From Cytophagales bacterium (GTDB lineage: Bacteria > Bacteroidota > Bacteroidia > Cytophagales > 172606-1): a stretch of 64,000 nt of DNA. The position numbers and the translations under genes are program-made. The notes under the pieces are model-generated. The model was not told the DNA's origin. It did not search any database and saw only the letters and a list, made by a program, of their open reading frames with translations. Shown one piece after another: positions 19,815-29,867 of this stretch (position 1 is the first letter of the stretch; every line of letters starts with the position of its first letter). The stretch is taken from positions 19,312 to 83,311 of the forward strand of contig JAUJNL010000014.1 of NCBI GenBank assembly GCA_030448185.1, in the 5' to 3' direction.

Positions 19815-21230
19815 CTACTCCTGTATGTCGGTCCGGTTCTTGATTTTCTGATCCAGCAAACCTTTCATTTCGGATATGGTAGCTGCATAAGCCGGGTCTT
19901 TAACCAGATTATGCGATTCTTTGGGGTCTTTTTGGTAATCGTATAGTTCAGCACCCTGATTTCCCCACTCGGTGTAGCGGTAGCGCCGGTTGCGGATGCT
20001 GCGGCCCATTAAGCCTTTGCGGGCCACTTGGGTATAGGCCGGGTAATTCCAGGCAGTAATAGGGTTGTTGAGCAGGGGCAGTAAACTTTTACCGTGCAGA
20101 TAGGCAGGCGCTGGTAAACCGCAGGCATCAGCCAGGGTTCGGTACAGATCCACTGTTTCTACCAGACCTTCGCTTACTTTCCCTTTTGCTTTGGCGCCGG
20201 GTAAGGCAATCACCAACGGTACCCGGGCCGCTTTTTCAAACAAGCTTTGCTTCATCCATTGCCGGTGTTCGCTCAGGTTATAGCCGTGGTCGCTTACGAA
20301 GACAATGACCGTATTGTTGGTGAGGCCCAGGCGGTCTAAGGCATTCAAGATCTTACCCATCTGGGCGTCCATGTAGCTGACCGAAGCGTAATAGGCCCGG
20401 ATTACTTCTTTCCTTTTTTGGGGGTCAGTTACGCCCCAGTAAGGCGGATTGGTCCATAAGGCCACCGGCGGCACGTCGTTTAGATCGTCTTCCGGTTCGT
20501 CGGGTAATTTGATATCTTTCAGGTCGTACATATCAAAATATTTCTTCGGCGCGATGTACGGGCTGTGCGGACGGTGAAAGCCTACTAAAAAGAAAAAAGG
20601 TTGGTCTTTTACCTTTTCCAGTGCTTTCACGGTTTCATCGGCCAATTCGGTGTCGGGCAGCATGTCTTTGTCGGCTACTTCATCGGCGGCCAGAAAATTA
20701 AGGGTAGCTGCAATATGTTTACCAGGCGTATAGTCGGTCAGTTTCGCTTCGTTATACACGTGGGTCTTAGGCGGGTATACAATCTGGTCCCAGGCGGGTT
20801 CGTCTTCAATGTTTTTTCTGCTTTTATCTTTAGCTGGCACACCGTGAAAACCTTTGCCAAACCGGGCCGTGCGGTACCCATTGTTTTTAAAGAACATAGG
20901 CATCGTAATAGCAGTGGGTAAATGATCTCTGAAATACGTGCTGTTACCAAATACTTGAGTGGTATCTGGCCGGAGTCCGTTCAGAATAGAGACCCGGCTG
21001 GGGTTGCAGAGCGGAAACTGACAATACGCTTTGGTAAACTTAACCCCTTGCTTAGCTAAACGGTCCAGATTCGGGGTTTTCACCAGCGGATGGTCGTAGG
21101 TGCTCATGTCAGCGTTCAGATCATCTACCAGAATAAAGAGTACATTTTTCTTTTGAGGCGCCGGCGACTGGGGTGGTTGCCAGGTAATAGCTAGTAACCC
21201 AAAGAAAAGGGAAATCCACGAGTGAATCAT
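19815..21230 (-). CDS. Iduronate-2-sulfatase-like sulfatase
   Basis: The 471-residue exported sulfatase starts with a short signal peptide and the metal-binding NVLFILVDDLNADMSTYDHP. The formylglycine signature is PLCNPSRVSILNGLRPDTT with Cys, and SDHGYNLSEHRQWMKQSLFE forms the C-terminal half of the active site. This combination (VDDLN, AYCQ.PLCNPSR, RPDTT) is characteristic of the iduronate-2-sulfatase branch (S1_7-like). It would remove 2-O-sulfate from uronate residues, which matches the heparinase-type lyase at 12.8 kb. Intact, same strand as the glycosidase at 17799, with 129 bases between. Confidence 0.9.
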   Translation of the reverse strand: MIHSWISLFFGLLAITWQPPQSPAPQKKNVLFILVDDLNADMSTYDHPLVKTPNLDRLAKQGVKFTKAYCQFPLCNPSRVSILNGLRPDTTQVFGNSTYFRDHLPTAITMPMFFKNNGYRTARFGKGFHGVPAKDKSRKNIEDEPAWDQIVYPPKTHVYNEAKLTDYTPGKHIAATLNFLAADEVADKDMLPDTELADETVKALEKVKDQPFFFLVGFHRPHSPYIAPKKYFDMYDLKDIKLPDEPEDDLNDVPPVALWTNPPYWGVTDPQKRKEVIRAYYASVSYMDAQMGKILNALDRLGLTNNTVIVFVSDHGYNLSEHRQWMKQSLFEKAARVPLVIALPGAKAKGKVSEGLVETVDLYRTLADACGLPAPAYLHGKSLLPLLNNPITAWNYPAYTQVARKGLMGRSIRNRRYRYTEWGNQGAELYDYQKDPKESHNLVKDPAYAATISEMKGLLDQKIKNRTDIQE

Positions 21231-21544
21231 ACGACCAGAGACTTTTTAGAAGTGAACGGTTTGCTGTTACGCTGCCGTTGGAGCGGTTTATCCAGTCTCT
21301 AAAGTAAATCAACCAGCGATGAGTGTTGGAGTTCATAACCGGTACTTTTACAGTTCACAAATAGTACAGGTTAGCCAACTGACCACCGTGCTCGCATTTA
21401 GTATAGGATGAACTAAACGAGATGAAGCAAGACCAGGACGATCCCTTTGTTCTAGGAGAATTCTAAAATGCAAGGCAGGAGATGAACATTTCAGGCAACA
21501 GTATACAAAACACCGCTTACGATGGCGGCACCGGCCGGCAGATT
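21231..21544. other. Intergenic, nothing recognised
   Basis: The 314 bases between the sulfatase start and the regulator stop contain no recognised gene, RNA or clear hairpin. It should hold the promoter of the sulfatase/glycosidase unit on the minus strand. Confidence 0.4.
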
Positions 21545-22876
21545 TTATTGATTCAGCGGCTCCTGTGGAGAATTAGCTGAAAAATCTTCCGCATATTTCA
21601 ATTGTTTTTCCCCGTCATACAGTCTAACGTAATCCACCTCACCAAATTCGCGCAGGCGAAAGCTTAAGCCTTTGATCATGCCAATGCTTCTTTGAAAGGA
21701 AATGCTATATAAAAGTTGATTATCTAAAAAAAGCCTTCCTTGTTTATTTTTCACCTCGATCCGTACGGTACGCCACCCGGTAAACGACTGTCCCATCAAC
21801 GCAAGATCATGAAACTTACCTTCCTGTATTATCTCGCCAAATTGTAGCAGCGCATCGGTATTACACCCTTTGTTAACAAATGCCGCCCGAATCGGATGGT
21901 TGTCCCCTTTTACTTTGATATAAGCTTTGTAGCAATAATTGCCACTATCGGGTAAAACTACCCTTAAGCGGGTTTCAAAAATGAAGTTGTCCCCACTCAC
22001 CCCAAAATCCTCAAAATTATTGAATTCTACCACATCTGCTTTCTTGATGGGTTTATAGGCATTAGACGGAACACCCCCTTTGTAGGCCGGCAAATAGCGC
22101 ATAACGCCTTCTTTTACAAGGGTATTATCCTGCAGAAAGAAATAGTCGGTATCCGTGTAGATGATGCCCATCCATCCTGCACTTTTGGCATGAATCGTTT
22201 CCTGGCCAATTATTTTATTATCCGCCCGTACATACGCTTTGTATAAACCCGGAATCAGATAAGACATCGTAACGGTTTGCTTATTTTTAGGCAGCACCAT
22301 TTTTTTCCCTTCGGTTCCGAAATCCAGTATGATACTATCTGCTTGTACTTTACGGATATCGTAGTGAAAAACGGTATTTAAAGGCACCGTGCCAACTGTA
22401 TTTTTGCCCGTAAAGGAAATATTTTCAATGGTCGGTTTATAGGAAAGAAGGAAAAAAGCGGTCACTCCAATAATTATTATTACGGCAATGAGGGTGCTTA
22501 GTACCAATGCTTTAGGCCATGCTTTTTTAGGATGCGCAGAGGCTTTTCCTTCGGTTTCGGCAGCTACGCCGGGAGTCTCCAGCGGGACAGCCGGTTGGGG
22601 GAGCGGGTGTGCCCGTTTAAAGGTATCCCAGTCTTTAAAACCAACGAAGAGTGCCAGGGCATTTTTCGTTTCAAGCTGAGGCTTATACTGCGAAGAAGTA
22701 GCTACCTTACCAAACAGACGCCTTAATGTTGGATAGCTGATAAGGATACCCGTATGGTCATAATTTTTTTCGCTGAGTATTTCAAAGTCTTTATTAGTCA
22801 AGCTGCTTGACCTTTCCCCCTGCAATTGCTCCTGAATTAAATCCAGGCATTTGGTAAGATGATAATTGCCATCCAC
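21545..22876 (-). CDS. Membrane-tethered candidate regulator with sensor-like exterior domains
   Basis: This 443-residue protein has a cytoplasmic N-terminal helical domain (about 1-90) with YPTLRRLFGK and ETKNALALFVGFKDWDTFK. This pattern recurs in Bacteroidota proteins and looks DNA-binding-like, but the function is not established here. A proline-rich linker, a positively charged KKAWPK and one membrane span (about 123-145) follow. Outside are a PKD/Ig-like segment (about 150-230) and a C-terminal LamG/concanavalin-like jelly roll (about 270-430, ending VDYVRLYDGEKQL). The topology is that of a ToxR/CadC-type one-component transmembrane regulator with a possible glycan sensor. It faces the third SusC across a 609-base divergent region. 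Role is inferred from architecture and position. Confidence 0.6.
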   Translation of the reverse strand: MDGNYHLTKCLDLIQEQLQGERSSSLTNKDFEILSEKNYDHTGILISYPTLRRLFGKVATSSQYKPQLETKNALALFVGFKDWDTFKRAHPLPQPAVPLETPGVAAETEGKASAHPKKAWPKALVLSTLIAVIIIIGVTAFFLLSYKPTIENISFTGKNTVGTVPLNTVFHYDIRKVQADSIILDFGTEGKKMVLPKNKQTVTMSYLIPGLYKAYVRADNKIIGQETIHAKSAGWMGIIYTDTDYFFLQDNTLVKEGVMRYLPAYKGGVPSNAYKPIKKADVVEFNNFEDFGVSGDNFIFETRLRVVLPDSGNYCYKAYIKVKGDNHPIRAAFVNKGCNTDALLQFGEIIQEGKFHDLALMGQSFTGWRTVRIEVKNKQGRLFLDNQLLYSISFQRSIGMIKGLSFRLREFGEVDYVRLYDGEKQLKYAEDFSANSPQEPLNQ

Positions 22877-23485
22877 GGGAGCTTATGCTTAAATAAAATA
22901 TGACTGAATTGGGGCTCGAATAAAATCCATTTTACTAGGATTCTTACAAAATTAAGCAAAAAGAATCCCATTTTAATACCTGAATATCTACTGCTACACA
23001 AAAAGTTTCTTTATAAAAGAAAGCAGCGGTTTCCTGATTTTCAGGCTGAATTCCCTTTCTGTAAATTTAAATTATTGCACCTTCTATTATTTTTTTGGAA
23101 TAAATAGTATTGATTCCAGGTAAACAAGTAGATTTACCTATCCAACTTAGGTAATGGGCTTGGGTAAAAAAGGCAATACATCACCACTATGAACCTGCTT
23201 TTGTACAGCTTATGTACTGACAAACTAAGTTTTAAAACTCCACATTCAAACTGAACAGCGAATCTCACCGGATAAACTATGCTTGAATGAAAAAACTACG
23301 GCAGAAGTCTGCCTGCCGGTTAGGGAATTAGCAGCAGAAAACGGGCCTTATGATAGCTCTGATATCCGTTGGGTAGGCAATCAGCCTTTTGGGATATCAC
23401 CTTGGGATATCACCTGTGCCCGGCCGCTAATACAGACAAGCTCCACCGGTTAGTTGCTAGTCAATCACGTACCAACCCTATTTTT
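22877..23485. promoter_or_regulatory. Divergent regulatory region with 13-bp tandem repeat
   Basis: This 609-base AT-rich gap separates the minus-strand regulator from the plus-strand SusC/SusD/sulfatase unit and must hold both promoters. A perfect 13-bp tandem repeat TTGGGATATCACC occupies 23389-23401 and 23402-23414, 72 bases before the SusC ATG; each unit contains the palindrome GATATC. It is a candidate operator. No gene or RNA is recognised. Confidence 0.4.
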
Positions 23486-26400
23486 ATGAAAAAACCCATA
23501 CGATTTTCAATCAGGTTTTGCCTGTCGGTGATTTTCATCCAAATGTCCCTTCAGGTACTATCCTATGCTACGGCAGCCCCTAATCCCCCCGAGGCCATTA
23601 CCAACACCCCTACTTCCGGTACACTCAAAACTGCCTTGCATACACCAGCAGGCACTCATGAGTAACTTTCACTTACCCGCCTCCTTCCGAAACCAACCTT
23701 CGGGTAAGCAGGCAAACCTCCGCTAACGGGTCGGTTCGGGCGGTAGCTACCGAAATAAAGGGAAGGTTACGTCCGCTACGGGGGAGCCCATACCCGGTGC
23801 CACGGTCTGATTAAAGGAACTACCATCGGTACCACTACCAATGCAGAGGGTACCTACACGCTTTCGGTGCCGGATGCAAACCTTAATGGAACCCTGGTCT
23901 TCTCCTACATTGGCTATACCACCGAAGAAACTCCGATCAACAGCCGGTGTGATAGATATGGAGTTAGTACCCGACATTAAATCTTTACAGGAAGTAGTCG
24001 TAGTTGGCTATGGTACGCAGGAGAAGCGGGACGTAACCGGATCAGTTTCTTCGATTAAAGCCGCCGAAATTCAGAATATTCCCATACCCAGCGTAGAGGG
24101 TTTAATTCAGGGCCGCGCCGCCGGGTGCAGGTCAATCCCAATTCAGGGGTACCCGGTGCAGGCATCAGTGTCCGTATCCGCGGAGCTGCATCCATTTCGG
24201 GTGGCAATGAGCCCTTGTATGTAGTGGATGGGGTGCCGATGAAAGGCGAATTCAGCTCTAATGTGGGCCAAAGCCGCAATGAAGTCAATCCGATGGCCGA
24301 TATCAATCCCAATGACATTGAGTCCATTGAAATCTTAGATGCTTCTTCCGCCGCCATTTACGGCCCCGGGCCGCTAACGGCGTGGTGCTGATTACCACTA
24401 AAAGAGGAAAGGCAAATAAAACATCCGTTAATTTGAATTATTCCACTGGTTTTCAGACCCGGCCTTTCAAGTATACCTTACTGACCGGCGATGAGTTCCG
24501 GGAGTAACGCCGGAGCACACGCGAATGTGGGTTTAAAACCAACCGTTGATTTAAGTGCCGAAGGATATGATAATGTGAATACGGATTGGCAGGATGCCCT
24601 CTTCCGCAACGCCCCGATTTCCAGCTACGACCTTTCAGTTTCGGGCGGAAACGAAAAAACCCGGTTTGCTCTCAGTGCGGGCTACTTCGACCAAGATGGC
24701 ATCATCATCAATACGGGCTACAAACGATTGTCTTCCCGCCTCAACTTGGATCACGAAATCACTAGTAAAGTACGCATCGGAGCCAGTATTTCATATAGTA
24801 AAAATCCGAAACCAAGCGCATTCAGGGCGACGATACCGGTGTAGCCGTATTTCTACGAACGTTAATTATGCCAAGTATTGTGCCTATTTTTAATGAAAAT
24901 GGTACCTATCATTTTTCCAAGTTAGGCTTATTAAACATTAACCCGTATGGGTTAGCCAAAGAGTTGAAGAACACTGCTTTCAATCACCGGGGATTGCCAA
25001 TGTGTACGGTGAATACGATATCCTGAAAGGGGTTGAAACTACGGGTAAGCGCCGGAGGAGATTTACTGTTTCTGAATGAATCCTACTTTAATAATTCCAA
25101 GGTGTTTTTGGCAGGTACTATAAGCGCCAATGATGTAAACATACAGGACTTTTCCTGGATAAACGAGAACGTGTTAACCTACGATAAAAGCTTTGGTGAA
25201 GTACATAAATTTTCGTTTTGGTCGGCTACAGCCAGCAACAAACCCGTTACAAACTACTACGCGCCAATGGTAGTGACTTTGCGCCGATGATATTGAAACA
25301 GTTAATGCGGCCGCTACCACTACTGCTACGTCTAGTAAGACCAGCAATGGCATCGAATCTTTATTTAGCCGGATTAATTATTCCTTAAAGGATAAATATT
25401 TATTAACGGCTTGTAATATTCGAGATGCTTCTTCCCTTTCCAACCAATCGCAAGTACGCGACCTTTCCATCTGTCTCAGCCGGATGGCGTATTTTCGGGA
25501 ACCTTTTATGCAAAACATCCCTTTCCTGAGTGACCTCAAATTACGGGCCGCTGTAGGTGAGGTGGGCAACCAGAATATTGGTGATTTCCGTTATTTAGGC
25601 AGCTATAGCAGCAATAATAATTATTTAGGCCGTACTGGTGCGGCACCATCCGACATCGTTAACCCCGATTTAAGCTGGGAAACCACCCTTTCGTATGATG
25701 CCGGTCTGGACGTAAGCTTATTTAATAATCGGGTTCAATTCTCTACTGACTTTTATCTGAAGAAAACCCCGTGATTTATTATTGTCAGTGGCTTTGCCGG
25801 TTCAGTCGGGTTTTGGCTCTTCCTTACAGAATGTTGGTAGTGTCGAAAACAAGGGCATGGAGTATTCTCTATCTACGGTAAACATTGATCGTGCTTTCAA
25901 ATGGAATACCAACTTTAACATAGCCTTTAACCGCAATAAAATAACCCAGCTAAACAGCGATGACGCCCGGATTATCATAGGCGCCAATACTCAAGTAAAC
26001 ATTGGCTCTCCTCCGAGCATTGGTCAGGTAGGCTTGCCTTTGGGCGCCTTGCTGGTCTACGTGTATGATGGCGTGTATGCGACCAGTGATGAAATACCGG
26101 CATCTATTAAAGCTCAGAACCGGAATATCAGTGCCGGCGATGTGCGCTTCCGTGATTTGAATGGGGATGGAATCATTACGGAAGATGACCGACAGATTTT
26201 TGCGATGCAGCCTAAATTTAACGGGGGTATCACCAACAACTTCTCCTTTAAGGGCTTTGATTTAAACGTATTCGGCCAGTTTGTCTATGGCAATAAATTA
26301 TACAACACTACTGTTTCGGGGCTTACCAGCACGGCTGGCGCCTTTAACCAGTTACCGCTGGTCAAGAACCGCTGGCAAAAAGAAGGCGATATAACCGATA

Positions 26401-26720
26401 TACCCCGTTATGCCTGGGGTGACCCGGGAGGCAACCGAAGGTCCAGCACCCGCTACCTGGAAGACGGCTCTTATTTCCGGATTAAAACCTTGTCGCTGGG
26501 ATACAGCCTGCCTGCCGCCATTGCTAATAAAATCAAATTAAACAAAGTGCGCATTTACGCTACTGGTACCAATGTGTTCACGCTAACCAGATACACCGGC
26601 ATGGACCCGGATGTAAACAATGTGGGCGGAGGTTCGGATAACCCGATCCAGGTGGGTATTGACCACGGCAGCTACCCAAGTGCCCGCACCTTTATCTTCG
26701 GTATCAACTTAGGAATTTAA
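23486..26720 (+). pseudogene. SusC/RagA transporter, multiply frameshifted
   Basis: Pieces in several frames reconstruct a third SusC of about 1070 residues without an STN domain. It has a signal peptide from ATG 23486 and a CarboxypepD_reg domain (GEPIPGATV...SYIGYT, about 23780-23945). The TonB-box/plug follows (EVVVVGYGTQEKRDVTG at about 23985, RIRGAASISGG, NDIESIEIL about 24310). Barrel fragments follow to 25774, and an intact 312-residue C-terminus (25782-26720) ends in IFGINLGI. At least seven frame changes fall between 23660 and 25780 while the last 940 bases are clean. Coding similarity is excellent between breaks. It is either a recent pseudogene or poor-quality sequence. It pairs with the SusD 12 bases downstream. 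Confidence 0.9.
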
Positions 26721-26731
26721 CTTTTCCGAAA

Positions 26732-28168
26732 ATGAAAAATACAATCATATACTTGATCCTGCTTGCTTTGGTCACGGCTTCCTGTAACGTAACGGATTTG
26801 CAGCCGGAAAGTAATATTGCTTCCAGCAACTTCTGGAAGACCGGACGGCACGCCGAAATGGGCATTACCGGCGTGTACCAGTCTTTTTACCTAGGAGGTA
26901 CCAATGCTCCGTTGTACATCAGATATTTGTACTGGGGCGAAGCCCGGGCCGATATCTATAACACCAACAATGTGGGGCAGGATGCGGGTACGTATAACAT
27001 TCCTCTCAACCGGATAACCACCAATTCGGGCTATGTGGCTTCCTGGGCTGAGGCGTATACAGCCATTAACCGGGCCAATAATGTGCTCAAATTTGTGCCA
27101 TTGATTGAGGATGTTTCTTTTAATCCTAAGCGGAAAAATGAAATCATTGGTGAAGCTTTATTTTTGAGGGCTTTAAACTATTATTACATCGTGCGGGCTT
27201 TTGGCGATGTACCTCTGGTAACCGAGCCTTCCCTATCCTTAGACCAGGACTTTAAGACGCCCCGAACCTCCCAAGCCGTGGTGTTGGATACCATTGTGGC
27301 AAATCTGCTCACAGCTGAAAAAATACTTCCCCTTTCTTATAGCAGCGAGGCACAAACCCGGGGCCGGGCCACGCAAGGAGCCGCCAAAGCCTTGCTGACC
27401 AGCGTGTATCTATGGCGTAAAGAATACCAGAAATGTGCCGATAAAGCAAAAGAAGTGTTGGATCTGAAGGCGCTTTACCAACTTGAACCGGATTATGCTG
27501 CCGTATTTACAGACAATTCTCGGGAGTCTATCTTCGAAATTCAGTTCGATAATGAAACACAAAACAATAACCGGTTTCAGACATTTTTCTTACCGGCCCG
27601 GATTGGGGTGCAATTGCTGGCACCGGCTGAGAAATTATACAGAGATCCTATAAACGGCTTTGCACCTAATGACAAAAGAAAAAATGTAACCATTGCCATA
27701 ACGACTACACCCAATTTTAACCGAGCTGGTGTGGCTTATGTAAATAAATACCCTGGTACATTTGGTGCCATTGGTACCCCCAGCTTCAGCGATGACAATC
27801 AGATCCTGCTTCGCTTAGCCGATGTGATTTTGATGCGCGCCGAAGCGCTAAACGAGTTAAATTCCAATCAAACCGAAGTGGTGGCGCTGGTAAACCAAAT
27901 CCGGGATCGGGCCTTTGGAGCCGGTGTAAATCCGGTGGCGGCTACTGCCACCCAGGAAGAACTACGTAAAATTATTATGCAAGAACGGTATCTGGAACTG
28001 GCTTTTGAAGGCCACCGCTGGTTTGATTTGGTGCGCACCGAGCAGGTAGACGAGGTGCTAGGAACTCAATTCCCCGAATTACTGAATCCGCAGCGATGGG
28101 TATTCCCGATTCTGGAAAGTATTATCAATGCCAATCCGAATATTGTGCAGAATCCCGGCTGGGAATAG
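26732..28168 (+). CDS. SusD/RagB surface glycan-binding lipoprotein
   Basis: The 478-residue intact SusD has a lipoprotein signal ending TASCNV (Cys about residue 18), the helical core (GEALFLRALNYYYIVRAFGDVPLV) and the C-terminal RagB motif QERYLELAFEGHRWFDLVR with a QNPGWE end. It is shorter than the two other SusDs and belongs to a different subgroup (RYLELAFEGHRW rather than ERAVELAFEEHRW), so this SusCD pair likely binds a different ligand from the 2.5-12.7 kb pairs. Co-transcribed with the preceding SusC. Confidence 0.95.
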   Translation: MKNTIIYLILLALVTASCNVTDLQPESNIASSNFWKTGRHAEMGITGVYQSFYLGGTNAPLYIRYLYWGEARADIYNTNNVGQDAGTYNIPLNRITTNSGYVASWAEAYTAINRANNVLKFVPLIEDVSFNPKRKNEIIGEALFLRALNYYYIVRAFGDVPLVTEPSLSLDQDFKTPRTSQAVVLDTIVANLLTAEKILPLSYSSEAQTRGRATQGAAKALLTSVYLWRKEYQKCADKAKEVLDLKALYQLEPDYAAVFTDNSRESIFEIQFDNETQNNNRFQTFFLPARIGVQLLAPAEKLYRDPINGFAPNDKRKNVTIAITTTPNFNRAGVAYVNKYPGTFGAIGTPSFSDDNQILLRLADVILMRAEALNELNSNQTEVVALVNQIRDRAFGAGVNPVAATATQEELRKIIMQERYLELAFEGHRWFDLVRTEQVDEVLGTQFPELLNPQRWVFPILESIINANPNIVQNPGWE

Positions 28169-28241
28169 CGGCTACCATTAAGACACAAAGAACTTAAAGA
28201 TACTCGCAGTTGTCTGTGCAATTTTCTCATAAATAAAATCA

Positions 28242-29696
28242 ATGCTTTGCTACTTTATACTGTATTTTTATACTTGGTGGTAGCTGCCCGGATAAGTCTG
28301 GCTTATACTGTATTCTTTGGCCTGCGCTAAGTTATGCAGGTCCTAAACCGGCCCACCGGCTACAAACCCAAACATAATCTTTATTTTTGCGGACGATTTG
28401 GGCTGGGGCGATTTGGGCTGTTATGGAAATAAAAGTATCAAAACCCCCAACCTCGACCGCCTGGCCCAACAAGGAACCCTGTTTACCCAGTTTTACGTGA
28501 ATGGTTCGGTGTGCTCCCAGCCGGGCAGCAGTGCTGACCGACAATACCCGGCGGAATGGTATTCATAGACATTTAATGCCCAAGCACCAGGAAAATGCCG
28601 CCACGGAACATGCCCGATTTCCTGGATGCTACCCTTGGTAACCATACCCAAGCAGCTAAAAAGGCAGGCTACGCTACGGCCCATTTCGGGAAGTGGCACC
28701 TGGGCAATAGCAAAGATTCGCCCGGCTTAACTCAGTACGGCATTGATGTGCACAAAACCCAGAACTCCGCCGACGCATCCTGTAAAAACCCGAAGGCACG
28801 ACCCGTTCTTTATTGCTAAATCAACGGGCATGATTGGAGCACAAACCATTCAATTCATCAAGCACACCCAGGGCAAGCCTTTTTTTGTACACCTCTGGAC
28901 CTGGGTGCCGCACGCCGTCTTAAATCCTACCCCGGAGCAAATGGATGTTTATAAAAACCTGGCTCCCGATAAAAAAGTACATTATTCTTCGCCCCGCCAG
29001 GTATATTATGCCTCCGTTACCAACCTGGATGCCGAGTTGGGCCGCCTGTTTGAAAAGCTCGACGAAATGGGATTAGCCGAAAATACCATTATTCTGTTCA
29101 GCAGCGACAATGGGCCGGAAGAAATTTCAATTGCCAATGCGGCGCACAGTGGCGCCGGTAGCCCCGGTCCGTTCCGCGGACGCAAGCGTAGTTTATATGA
29201 AGGCGGCATCCGGGTGCCCTTTATTGTGCGCTGGCCCGGCCGCGTGCCCGCCAACCGCATCGACGACCAATCGGTGGTAACGGGCGTGGATTTATTGCCT
29301 ACTTTGAGCAAATGGGCCAATGTACCAGTTCCAACAACCCATGCCCTGGATGGGGAGGACATCAGCGATATTATTACCGGCAAAACCCGTCCGCGCACCA
29401 AACCGCTGATGTGGGAAGGCCGCATGGCGGTAATCGGACCGGTTATCAACCAGAATCCGACGCTGGCCATCCGCGATAACGATTGGAAGTTGCTTATGAA
29501 TCCTGACCGCAGCCGGATAGAATTATACCAGATTACCAAAGACCCTACGGAAGTAAACAATGTGGCCGCGCAACATCCCGATATCGTACAACGCTTGTCC
29601 GGGCAATTACTGGCCTGGAAAAAGACGGTGCCCGGCCCCGTAGCAAAAGGAGCTGGTACCATGAATTATAACTGGCCAACACCCCAAGCCAAGTAA
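28242..29696 (+). pseudogene. S1-family sulfatase, frameshifted N-terminal half
   Basis: From about 28345 one frame gives [36 protein letters not shown], the metal-binding start of an arylsulfatase. The signature [16 protein letters not shown] is recovered only by adding bases in a CCC tract at about 28512-28516. Further changes are needed near 28550, 28605, 28636 and 28790 before the clean 28830-29696 part (TQGKPFFVHLWTWVPHAVL, FSSDNGPE, GIRVPFIVRWPG). Both insertions and deletions occur, some outside homopolymers. Corrected, it is a normal exported sulfatase of about 470 residues. The sulfatase at 29868 follows on the same strand. Confidence 0.88.
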
Positions 29697-29867
29697 CGAT
29701 AAGCACCTATTAGCAATTAGCGGTTGGCTATTAGCTTGCCGTTTAAGAATCTGACGGAAAAACAGTCTACACAAGTTGTGCTCATGTACTTACCTTACTC
29801 TAGTGTTCGTGCAAGGGCTTTTTTATTACTATTCAAAAAGCAACAACATTTACTGGCGAAATTTATT

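Noticed and set aside
29006..29662. 218-codon minus-strand frame inside a sulfatase
   Set aside because: Antisense to a conserved sulfatase C-terminal region; no independent signal.
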